A stretch of 7,685 bases of DNA from an uncultured Bacteroidales bacterium. GTDB taxonomy: Bacteria > Bacteroidota > Bacteroidia > Bacteroidales > Muribaculaceae. The notes under the pieces were generated by a model. It saw only the letters and a list, made by a program, of their open reading frames with translations, had not been told where the DNA came from and ran no database searches. The stretch is from assembly GCA_900542185.1 (NCBI GenBank), contig UQMZ01000079.1:1-7685 (forward strand), in the 5' to 3' direction. The position numbers and the translations under genes were made by a program. Below are positions 1 to 6,585 of the stretch, piece by piece; position 1 is the stretch's first letter; each line of letters opens with the position of its first letter.

Positions 1-42
1 CTCTCTCCGTCGTCGGCAGCGTCAGATGTGTATAAGAGACAG
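1..42 (+). other. Synthetic Nextera read-1 adapter (not genomic)
   Basis: Positions 10-23 are the Nextera read-1 tail TCGTCGGCAGCGTC. Positions 24-42 are the 19-base hyperactive Tn5 mosaic end AGATGTGTATAAGAGACAG. The 8 bases before the tail (2-9, TCTCTCCG) occupy the i5 index slot and match a Nextera S5-series index as I remember it. This is library-preparation sequence left on the contig, not biology. Native DNA starts at about 43. Any reading frame that begins at or before 42 has an artificial 5' end. Confidence 0.98.
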
Positions 43-56
43 TGTGTGTATTAGCA

Positions 57-80
57 AAAATATGTTTTATAACATATTTT
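57..80. repeat. AT-rich 10-bp inverted repeat upstream of the regulator gene
   Basis: The arms AAAATATGTT (57-66) and AACATATTTT (71-80) are perfect reverse complements around the 4-base loop TTAT. The centre lies about 105 bases upstream of the regulator ATG at 174. It could be an operator for autoregulation, a weak AU-rich hairpin terminator for a gene lost beyond the left edge, or a chance feature of an AT-rich leader. Bases 61-68 (TATGTTTT) also match the Bacteroidota -7 element TAnnTTTG at 7 of 8 positions, but a -33 partner would fall inside the adapter, so no promoter is called. Confidence 0.5.
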
Positions 81-173
81 ACAAATAGACTCACAAATCA
101 CTTTTTTTCGTTAAGAATATGTCTTACCAGAATAATTGTTTTGATATACTCCTTAAGTGAGTTTTACGACATC

Positions 174-3041
174 ATGAGATCTTCAAAATGTATATATTCG
201 ATTCTTGTTGCGGCGACACTACTGCTGAATTTCGTCACTGCACGGGCCTCCTACCCCATCATCGACAACTATGCGCGCAAGTCTACGGGTGGAGGGACCC
301 AGACATGGAACGCGGTGCAGGATTCGATAGGCCGGATGTATTTCTGTAATAAGGACGGACTCCTTATATATAACGGCAACGAATGGGAGCTAAGACAGCT
401 GCCGCATGGACTGACCCTGCGCTCGGCATTGCTGGACTATGACAGGGGACGCCTCTATGTGGGAGCTTCGGAAGAAATAGGCTATTTCTCGCTTCAGGAT
501 GGTTCGCGGGGGCTTGTCTACCATTCGATGCGACCGCTGTTGGGTGAATCCGCAAGGTCGTTCAACGAGGTATGGGACATACACCGTCAAGGCAACACCA
601 TCTGGTTCCGTGCGGACAAGGATATATTCCGTTATGACGGCCACCGCATGCTCCGGATAGTCATGCCGGGCAAAATCAGCAGTTCCGCGCTGATCCAGGG
701 CTCGTTGTATGTGGCCATACAAGGTCGGGGGCTTTATGAGCTGCGGGGCCGCAAGCTGGTGCCTGTCCGGGGACATGAGAAAGTGCGGGATTACCGCATT
801 GTCGCAATGCTCCCTTTCCGGGAATCCGTCATGCTGGTAACCGACGAACACGGTCTCTTCGTCACCTCAGGCACCGACATAGTGCCGCTCCATACGGAAA
901 TAGACTCCTTTCTTAAAGACAGCCAGGTGTTCTGCGCCACTTATTCCGAAAACCGCTATGCCTTCGGCACCATCCTCAACGGCGTGGTGACCAAGGATTT
1001 CGCCACCGGCAATGTATCGTATGCCAACCTTACCACCGGAATGCAGAACAATACGGTGCTCTCCCTGTTCTTCGACAGCAACCGGAATCTTTGGGCAGGA
1101 CTTGATGACGGCATCGACCTGATCAAACTTAATTCCCCCTTCACCAATCTGCTTAGTTCCACCAACCGTTACGGAGCCGGATATATGTCTTTGCTTCAGG
1201 GGCGGTCGCTTTATTTAGGCACCAATCAGGGTCTGTTCCTCACAGACTATCCCTGCAACGGCCCTAATGTTCCCGCCCTGGCCCCCATCATACGCGGTCA
1301 GATATGGGATGTGAATGCAATCGACGGGCGCGTATTCGTCTGTGCCGACAACGGAATATATTATGGCACAGGCACACAGTTCTCCAAGATACCGGGCATA
1401 ACCGGGGCCTGGAGCGTCCAGAGGCTCAGGGATTACCCGAAATACGCCCTTGTGTCGGGTTACGAGGGTATGTTCATCCTGCGTATAGACGGGGGAAACA
1501 TCACCAATACTGGGCGCGTCAGCGGATATGACGACATAGGCGGCCATTTCACCCAAGATGGCGATGGATATATATGGATGCCTCACTGGCTCAAGGGCCT
1601 GTACCGTCTTTCCATCAATCCTGAGACGCGGTCCGTGACCGGGACCGATTTCTACAACAGCCGACACGGCCTCCCTACGGACCACAACAATAACGTGATG
1701 ACCGTAGGGGGCAGACTGGTATTCAGCACCGAAGGCGGATTCATGACCTTCGACGGCAACAGGTTCAGTTACGACGCCAAGCTGATCCGCAGATTCGGCG
1801 TGAACACGCCGGCCAAACTCAAGGAGGCTCCTTCCGGCGATATATGGTGCGTCAACGGCAAACGCATCATACGCACCCGGAATCTGGCTTCTGATGTCAC
1901 GACCGTCGATTCCGTCGGGTTCGCCTCGATCGGTCCCACCTTGATCCCGGGATTTGAACATTTCAATTTTCTCCCTGACAATCATCTGATTATATCCGGG
2001 ATGGAAGGATTCATAGACGTGGACCTTAAATATAACCCCGGACCCTTCAGTAAACCGGAACTGGTCATCGACCGTGTCCTTGCCGACCGGGACTCCGTTT
2101 TGTGCCGTTCGGGATTCAACGGAGCCATGCCCGATCTCAGGATAGGTCCCGATGTGAGCACCCTTCAGTTTCGGTTCGCGGCTCCCATATTCTTTGACGA
2201 GCAAAACGTGAGGTTCAGTTACAGGCTCGAAGGCTTCGACGATCATTGGAGCAGCTACGGACCCGATCCGCAGAAAGAATACACCGACCTCAGTCCCGGC
2301 AAGTATGTGATGCATGTACGGGCCTCGCACCCGTTGCTGCCGGACAATTACGAGACGAGCCTGGCCTTCACCATCCTGCCTCCGTGGTACCTCAGTTTAT
2401 GGGCCAAGGTGACGTACATGATTTTGGTCCTGGCCCTGCTGGAATGCACTCGCCGCGCCGTCAAGCTATGGATGACGCGCTCCACGCGCCGTCTGGCCGA
2501 GCGCAAGGAGAAGGAACTGGAAGATACACGACGTAAGGCACGCGAGGACGCGCTGCAGAAGGATGTGGAGATCGCCACCCTAAAGGGGCGCCAGCTGGAG
2601 CTCGACGTCAGACACAAGGCCGAGGAACTCTCCAACCTCACCATGAACATAGTGCGCAAGAACGAGATACTCGGCGACATATCCAACCGCCTCAAAAAAC
2701 TGCAGGACGGCGAGATCTCGGTGGAAATAAACAGACAGATCGAGAAGCTGCACGGCATTATCCGCGACAACATCAGCCATGACGACGACTGGAAGAATTT
2801 CGTGCACAATTTCGACGCGGCCTACGAGGACTTCACCAAGCGGCTCACTGACTTGCATCCGGACCTTACCGTTACTGAATTGCGCACCTGCTGCTACATC
2901 AAGATGGGATTGAGCAGCAAGGACATAGCGCCGCTGTTCAACATCTCCTACCGCTCGGTGGAGATGACACGCTATCGTCTGCGACGCAAGCTAAACCTTG
3001 ACCGTTCCGAGAACCTGTCCGACTATCTCCTGAAGATATAG
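174..3041 (+). CDS. Beta-propeller/three-Y sensor, membrane-spanning LuxR-type transcriptional regulator
   Basis: A 955-residue one-component regulator that should sense a periplasmic ligand and act on DNA in the cytoplasm. Residues 1-25 are a signal peptide ending ARA. About 30-655 is a blade-repeat sensor with recognisable Reg_prop-type blades at about 50-76, 301-320, 462-479 and 552-568; its size fits two seven-bladed propellers as in Bacteroidota HTCS sensors. The three-Y domain (about 665-735) includes YRLEGFDDHW at 683-692. A single membrane helix covers about 740-757, followed by a charged coiled coil (about 765-890) and a GerE-like HTH (898-955) with SSKDIAPLFNISYRSVE. There is no HisKA, HATPase or receiver domain, so the architecture is closer to SusR-like one-component regulators than to HTCS kinases. 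The ATG at 174 is chosen because it opens directly into the signal peptide; the frame stays open upstream only through AT-rich leader into adapter sequence. It converges on the heme-type operon. Control of that operon is inference. Confidence 0.9.
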   Translation: MRSSKCIYSILVAATLLLNFVTARASYPIIDNYARKSTGGGTQTWNAVQDSIGRMYFCNKDGLLIYNGNEWELRQLPHGLTLRSALLDYDRGRLYVGASEEIGYFSLQDGSRGLVYHSMRPLLGESARSFNEVWDIHRQGNTIWFRADKDIFRYDGHRMLRIVMPGKISSSALIQGSLYVAIQGRGLYELRGRKLVPVRGHEKVRDYRIVAMLPFRESVMLVTDEHGLFVTSGTDIVPLHTEIDSFLKDSQVFCATYSENRYAFGTILNGVVTKDFATGNVSYANLTTGMQNNTVLSLFFDSNRNLWAGLDDGIDLIKLNSPFTNLLSSTNRYGAGYMSLLQGRSLYLGTNQGLFLTDYPCNGPNVPALAPIIRGQIWDVNAIDGRVFVCADNGIYYGTGTQFSKIPGITGAWSVQRLRDYPKYALVSGYEGMFILRIDGGNITNTGRVSGYDDIGGHFTQDGDGYIWMPHWLKGLYRLSINPETRSVTGTDFYNSRHGLPTDHNNNVMTVGGRLVFSTEGGFMTFDGNRFSYDAKLIRRFGVNTPAKLKEAPSGDIWCVNGKRIIRTRNLASDVTTVDSVGFASIGPTLIPGFEHFNFLPDNHLIISGMEGFIDVDLKYNPGPFSKPELVIDRVLADRDSVLCRSGFNGAMPDLRIGPDVSTLQFRFAAPIFFDEQNVRFSYRLEGFDDHWSSYGPDPQKEYTDLSPGKYVMHVRASHPLLPDNYETSLAFTILPPWYLSLWAKVTYMILVLALLECTRRAVKLWMTRSTRRLAERKEKELEDTRRKAREDALQKDVEIATLKGRQLELDVRHKAEELSNLTMNIVRKNEILGDISNRLKKLQDGEISVEINRQIEKLHGIIRDNISHDDDWKNFVHNFDAAYEDFTKRLTDLHPDLTVTELRTCCYIKMGLSSKDIAPLFNISYRSVEMTRYRLRRKLNLDRSENLSDYLLKI

Positions 3042-3065
3042 GCAACTTTCGCAAGCTCAAGTTGC
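3042..3065 (+). other. Hairpin immediately after the regulator stop codon
   Basis: GCAACTT (3042-3048) and AAGTTGC (3059-3065) form a perfect 7-bp stem around a 10-base loop, starting one base after the TAG stop at 3039-3041. No T-run follows (TGTTGGAAAAG), so it is not a textbook intrinsic terminator. It may stabilise the 3' end of the mRNA or assist the larger inverted repeat at 3091-3147. Confidence 0.4.
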
Positions 3066-3090
3066 TGTTGGAAAAGTTGAAAAAGGTAAA

Positions 3091-3147
3091 AAAGTTAAGA
3101 TAATACCAAGACGCGACACTCAGAGCCTGCACATTTATCTTAACTTT
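3091..3147. terminator. Long inverted repeat between convergent genes, probable bidirectional terminator
   Basis: The 13-base arms 3091-3103 (AAAGTTAAGATAA) and 3135-3147 (TTATCTTAACTTT) are perfect reverse complements around a 31-base loop. Read on the - strand, the second arm runs into a T6 tract (complement of 3088-3093) after the TonB-receptor stop at 3167, as expected of a terminator for the leftward operon. On the + strand the arm is followed by ATAAACTTTATAAACT, a weaker tail. The tail-to-tail location between two genes supports termination in both directions. The long loop and AT-rich stem lower confidence. Confidence 0.55.
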
Positions 3148-3163
3148 ATAAACTTTATAAACT
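3142..3163. repeat. Tandem AACTTTATA repeat
   Basis: Two perfect copies of AACTTTATA (3142-3150 and 3151-3159) are followed by a partial AACT copy. Further AACTTT-like units occur in the opposite orientation at about 3059-3096 (AAGTTG, AAAGTTG, AAAGTTA on the + strand). The whole convergent gap is therefore built from AACTTT motifs facing each other, and the first copy overlaps the right arm of the 3091-3147 inverted repeat. Confidence 0.6.
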
Positions 3164-3166
3164 AAT

Positions 3167-5212
3167 TCAATATATATCAAACGCCAGTCCCACCTGCAGG
3201 GCCGCGCCGTCGGTCAGCGGGCAGTTCAGGTAGTAGTATTTCGGCTTGTAGTTGAAGATGTTGTCCACCGCTAAGTTCAGTGTCACGTAGCGCGTGAAAC
3301 GCTGTGACACACTCAGTTTCCACAGAGTGTAGGCCGGATAGTTCACCGTCACGGTGCCCTTCGAGATGTCGTAATAATCACGGTATTCCACATTCTTCAC
3401 GCCCGACAGCACGCGCCCGTTCACCGACACGTTCAGCGTATATACCTTGCCGAACTCCTTGCCCCAGTCCAGGCGGCAGGTAAGCGAGTGCTTGCGCGCG
3501 GGTATGTATTGGTTGGCCACGTTATAGCCGCCCTTGTCCCTGGCCTGATGCTCGTCGGTGTATGCGTAGCTGACACGCGCGCCCAAGCCGTTGCTCCATT
3601 TGCCCTGAAGCGTTATCTCCCCTCCCCACACCGTGAAACGGTTCAGGTTCACATAGTCTAAGTACAGCTCGGTCGGATCGTCGGGCCTGTAATAAGGCAC
3701 GCCGGTGGTTATCTTGTTGCGTATGTTGTTGTAATAGCCCGATACCGTGACATTATAGTTGCCGTGAGTGTAATCGGCCGACAGGGTCACGTTATGGCTG
3801 GTCTCCGCCTTCAGGTTGGGATTGCCGTTCACTATCCAGATGCCGGCCATGTCGAAGCTGTAATATTTCTCCTTCAGCGTCGGAGCGCGGAAGCCCATGC
3901 CGTAACCGAGGCGTATGTTGACGTCCTGATGAGGCTTGTAACGTGCCGAAATCTTAGGGGTGACGCGCGACATGTCGCCGTCGGACACATAATCGTAGCG
4001 CACGGCTCCCACCACTTCCCAGCGAGGATCGATTATCCAGTCGTACTGCAGGAAGGCGTCGGCCCAGGTCTCATGTCTCCGGCGGTCATCAAGCTTGGTA
4101 TTGAGCATGTAATTGTACAGGAAATCGGCACCGGCCGTGAGTATGTCTTCGTTGCCGAAAGTATGGTTGTACAGCGCGCGCACCGTGTTCTGCACGTTGC
4201 TGTAGCTGCGCACGTCGCGATTGCTGCGGCGGTAATAGTCCGATTTGTCGTACTGGTCGAACGAATAGGCCACCTCCAGGCGGTCGTTCTCGGTTATGCC
4301 CCACTCGCCGCGCAGTCCGGCGGTAAAGTCGCGGTAACGCTCCGGGGCGTCGGCCTCGCGTGTGAGCTGACGGAAATAATACCCGGCACGGCCGGACAGT
4401 TTCAGATTGTCGATGGGCTGGTATGCGATGCGTTCCTGCACGTTCCAGACGCGGCTGCCGTAGACGGTGCCTATGACGCGCGTCACAGGGTCCGGGGCGC
4501 TCTTTACATTGTAATTGTCTATGTCATAGAAACTCCCGGTCAGCACGTTGCTGACTTTGCTTCCTTTGGCCGTAACCGACAGATTGTAGCGTTGCTCGTT
4601 GTGCTTCGACCAACGGGCGTCGCCGTTGACGCGCCAGGGCTTGGCGGCCTTTCGGGTGATGATGTTGATGACGCCTCCTCCGGCATTGCTGCCGTACAGG
4701 GCCGACGAGGCGCCTTTCACAATCTCGATGTGGTCCACGTTGGCCATGTCCAGGCGCGAGAAGTCCACGTCGTCCATGGTCTCACCGGCCAGACGCTCGC
4801 CGTCCACCAGGAACAGGACGCTCTGCCCTCCCTGGCCGTTGAAGTTGAGGTGCGTCTGCTGGTTCATGGCGTAGCTGAACTCCACTCCGGGCATCTCGGC
4901 CTGCAGCAGGTCGCGAATGTCGGTGGCGTCGGAGCGCTCGATGTCGCGGCGCGTGATGAGGCGTGTCTGCACGGGCACGTCCTTCAGCAGCTTGGGAGTG
5001 CGGACGCCGGTCACCACGACCTCGTCGAGGTCGAAATTGCGGACGCCGGCGGTGTCGGCAGTCTCCGACGCCCGAGCCGCGGGCTCGTGCCACAGTCCGG
5101 CCAGACACAACAACACGGGCGCCAGCCGGCACACAAAGGAGGCTGGACGGCGCATAGGGACGGCCGGACGGCGCCCTGAGGGACGCTGCAGGACGAAGCG
5201 GCGGGGTGTCAT
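3167..5212 (-). CDS. TonB-dependent outer-membrane receptor, HmuR/BtuB type (probable heme or tetrapyrrole receptor)
   Basis: A 681-residue outer-membrane active transporter that imports a ligand using TonB energy. A basic N-region and hydrophobic segment (about 28-42) end in AARA near residue 48. A TonB-box-like DEVVVTG lies at 63-69. The plug (about 70-190) contains LFLVDGERL, IEIVKGASSALYGSNAGGG and INIITRKA. A 22-strand-type barrel fills the remainder and ends in the aromatic beta-signal AFDIY. FRAP (441-444) and NPNL (464-467) match the paired motifs of heme receptors. There is no N-terminal carboxypeptidase-regulatory-like domain, so it is not SusC. Length is close to HmuR. The ATG at 5212 is chosen because it overlaps the upstream TGA as ATGA; the ATG at 5155 would give a more ordinary 29-residue signal peptide and is a real alternative. 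Its position directly after the HmuY-family gene supports the heme assignment. No His lies between FRAP and NPNL, so the ligand is uncertain. Confidence 0.92.
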   Translation of the reverse strand: MTPRRFVLQRPSGRRPAVPMRRPASFVCRLAPVLLCLAGLWHEPAARASETADTAGVRNFDLDEVVVTGVRTPKLLKDVPVQTRLITRRDIERSDATDIRDLLQAEMPGVEFSYAMNQQTHLNFNGQGGQSVLFLVDGERLAGETMDDVDFSRLDMANVDHIEIVKGASSALYGSNAGGGVINIITRKAAKPWRVNGDARWSKHNEQRYNLSVTAKGSKVSNVLTGSFYDIDNYNVKSAPDPVTRVIGTVYGSRVWNVQERIAYQPIDNLKLSGRAGYYFRQLTREADAPERYRDFTAGLRGEWGITENDRLEVAYSFDQYDKSDYYRRSNRDVRSYSNVQNTVRALYNHTFGNEDILTAGADFLYNYMLNTKLDDRRRHETWADAFLQYDWIIDPRWEVVGAVRYDYVSDGDMSRVTPKISARYKPHQDVNIRLGYGMGFRAPTLKEKYYSFDMAGIWIVNGNPNLKAETSHNVTLSADYTHGNYNVTVSGYYNNIRNKITTGVPYYRPDDPTELYLDYVNLNRFTVWGGEITLQGKWSNGLGARVSYAYTDEHQARDKGGYNVANQYIPARKHSLTCRLDWGKEFGKVYTLNVSVNGRVLSGVKNVEYRDYYDISKGTVTVNYPAYTLWKLSVSQRFTRYVTLNLAVDNIFNYKPKYYYLNCPLTDGAALQVGLAFDIY

Positions 5213-5988
5213 AGCGGGTAACGGTATTTGATGGTAAGACAGCATTTCACGCCTTCGGTGCTGATATAGTCTTCAAGCTGAATGGCGGCGTGCGTGCCGT
5301 CGGGCAGGCGCAACACGAACACTTCGGGATTCATTGTAAAGGCGGGGGGCATCGGAGGGATGGCCACTTCAAGCCACGATGAAAGCACGGGACTCACCTC
5401 TATGCCCTGGTTACCTATCAGACCCGACAGCATCCGCTCGCGTATCACCCACACGTCGCGCTCGTTCCATTCGTCGGCGCGGTATGCGAGACCGTCAAGA
5501 TATTCGCTGTCCGCAGGGACTTTGTCAATATCGGTCAGGCCGGTTGCGGCGGCTTCGCAGCCGTTGGTGCGCACGTTGTTGCGATGCACGGCAATGGTCC
5601 ATGATTCCGGCTCGGGCTGAGGCGCCGTGGCGTAGAAGTCGCGGAACTCGTTGACCGATATGCCGGCACCGAATACGTCGTACCAATAGGTGTATATCCC
5701 GTTGCGGTCGCCGGGAGCGGGGTCGGTCAGCGGCTCGGTCGGAATGTCAAATGTGCGCCATGCCAGCGAGGTGTTGTAGGTGGAGTCGGCGGCCACCGAG
5801 TCGGCTAATTGATGCAGGTCCAGATAGTGCCACTGCGTCCAGTCGGAGGCGTCCACATACAGGGTGCCGTTCACCGTCACCTCGCCGCTGTTGTCCGGCT
5901 CGTCGTAGATGCCGCCGAACACGCCTTCGCATCCGGTCAGCACGACCGCCATCGTCAAGCCTGTCAATATACCGTTGACCTTCAACAT
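5209..5988 (-). CDS. hmuY: HmuY-family heme-binding lipoprotein
   Basis: A 259-residue lipoprotein of the family that captures heme at the surface and passes it to an HmuR-type receptor. The lipobox LTGC places the acylated cysteine at residue 20. Family landmarks, compared from memory with P. gingivalis HmuY, are VDASDWTQWHYLDL (45-58), SWTIAVHRNNVRTNG (129-143), WLEV (205-208), VFVLRLPDG (223-231), IQLEDY (236-241) and the C-terminal TIKYRYP. The stretch from W205 to R227 aligns without gaps to the P. gingivalis segment holding heme ligand His166; here that position is Ile210, with Met213 three residues on. Met186 lies in the loop where the other ligand is expected. About 55 extra residues sit between the first strand and the AVHR motif. 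Cysteines 144, 249 and 250 are present besides the lipid cysteine. Its TGA overlaps the receptor start by 4 bases. Confidence 0.87.
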   Translation of the reverse strand: MLKVNGILTGLTMAVVLTGCEGVFGGIYDEPDNSGEVTVNGTLYVDASDWTQWHYLDLHQLADSVAADSTYNTSLAWRTFDIPTEPLTDPAPGDRNGIYTYWYDVFGAGISVNEFRDFYATAPQPEPESWTIAVHRNNVRTNGCEAAATGLTDIDKVPADSEYLDGLAYRADEWNERDVWVIRERMLSGLIGNQGIEVSPVLSSWLEVAIPPMPPAFTMNPEVFVLRLPDGTHAAIQLEDYISTEGVKCCLTIKYRYPL

Positions 5989-5993
5989 GCCTC

Positions 5994-6021
5994 GTCACTT
6001 ATCACTTGTCACTTATCACTT
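5994..6021 (-). repeat. Tandem heptamer repeat between the calycin-like and hmuY genes
   Basis: Two perfect 14-base units (5994-6007 and 6008-6021) make four heptamers on the - strand: AAGTGAT, AAGTGAC, AAGTGAT, AAGTGAC. The TGA stop of the calycin-like gene (6018-6016) lies in the first heptamer. The repeat fills nearly all of the 27-base gap before the hmuY ATG and supplies further stop codons in other frames. No strong Shine-Dalgarno sequence is seen at a proper distance, which is normal for this phylum. Confidence 0.8.
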
Positions 6022-6585
6022 CTTACCCGTAAAGGTCTGCGTGAGCGGGAAAGGCATGCGGCCGAGCTTGAAGGGGTTGGTCACCTTGATGCCGTCGGCG
6101 GTCTTCTCGATGGTGATCTCGCTGGTCTCGCCCAATACGTAATCCTGGTTCATCGAGGTGCCGTTGCTGAAGAACTGTGTCAGTCCCAGGCTGCTGTAAT
6201 TCAGGTAATAGGCATTCTTCTCCTCCACGTAGGGGATGTTGGGTATCGTGAGGGTGCCGAGAGTCAGGTCGCCCATCACGGTGCCGGCAAGCTGATACTG
6301 CGGCCATGTAAAGTTGAGGGTGCCGTCGGCGTTCTCCGCGATGGTGCAGGTTATGTCGGTCGTATATGTGGCCATATCGCCAACCTGGACGGAAGTTACA
6401 CCGGTATATGCACCGGCCATGGTGGTGGGTTCTTCGGTGCCGAAGCTAAGCTGCTTGATGTCGGCGACGGGGATGGTCTTAGTGGTGCCATCGTTCATGT
6501 CTATTATCAGCAGTTCGGGATTCTGTGCCGTGGCGGTGAGAGTTGCTATCGCGAAGGCCGCGAGGGCCATAATATTCCTTTTCAT
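6016..6585 (-). CDS. Secreted calycin-like beta-barrel protein
   Basis: A 189-residue exported protein with a signal peptide (about 1-21, ending TATAQ). After a short beta module (about 24-49, LLIIDMNDGTTKTIPVADIK then QLSFG) the region from 56 to 187 resembles the Bacteroidota calycin-like domain: AGAYTG, then TCTIAENADGTLNFT, GTVMGDLTLGTLTIPNIPYV, and a late ITIEKTADGIKVTNPF strand pair. Calycin folds often bind hydrophobic small molecules, but the ligand of this family is not known to me. Its ATG overlaps the upstream TGA as ATGA (6582-6585), so translation is probably coupled to the T9SS-tail gene, and it precedes hmuY by 27 bases. There is no lipobox and no C-terminal sorting tail. A role as a periplasmic or secreted heme-pathway accessory is inferred from the operon only. 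Confidence 0.75.
   Translation of the reverse strand: MKRNIMALAAFAIATLTATAQNPELLIIDMNDGTTKTIPVADIKQLSFGTEEPTTMAGAYTGVTSVQVGDMATYTTDITCTIAENADGTLNFTWPQYQLAGTVMGDLTLGTLTIPNIPYVEEKNAYYLNYSSLGLTQFFSNGTSMNQDYVLGETSEITIEKTADGIKVTNPFKLGRMPFPLTQTFTGKK

Noticed and set aside
42..173. N-terminal extension of the regulator reading frame starting with GTG at 42.
   Set aside because: The start codon uses the last adapter base, the 44-residue extension is AT-rich and unlike a protein domain, and the ATG at 174 opens a standard signal peptide.
1215..2330. A 371-codon open frame on the - strand within the regulator gene.
   Set aside because: It lies wholly antisense to a protein with clear propeller and three-Y domains, has no recognisable domain or signal, and is a mirror of the codon pattern of the real gene.
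3764..5179. A 471-codon open frame on the + strand opposite the TonB-dependent receptor.
   Set aside because: The receptor frame has unmistakable plug and barrel motifs throughout. The opposite frame is low-complexity in Val, Ala, Gly and His as expected of a GC-rich shadow, with no domain.
5994..6021. CRISPR-like or direct-repeat array.
   Set aside because: The units are only 7-14 bases, directly tandem with no spacers, and no cas genes are near. It is a simple tandem repeat.
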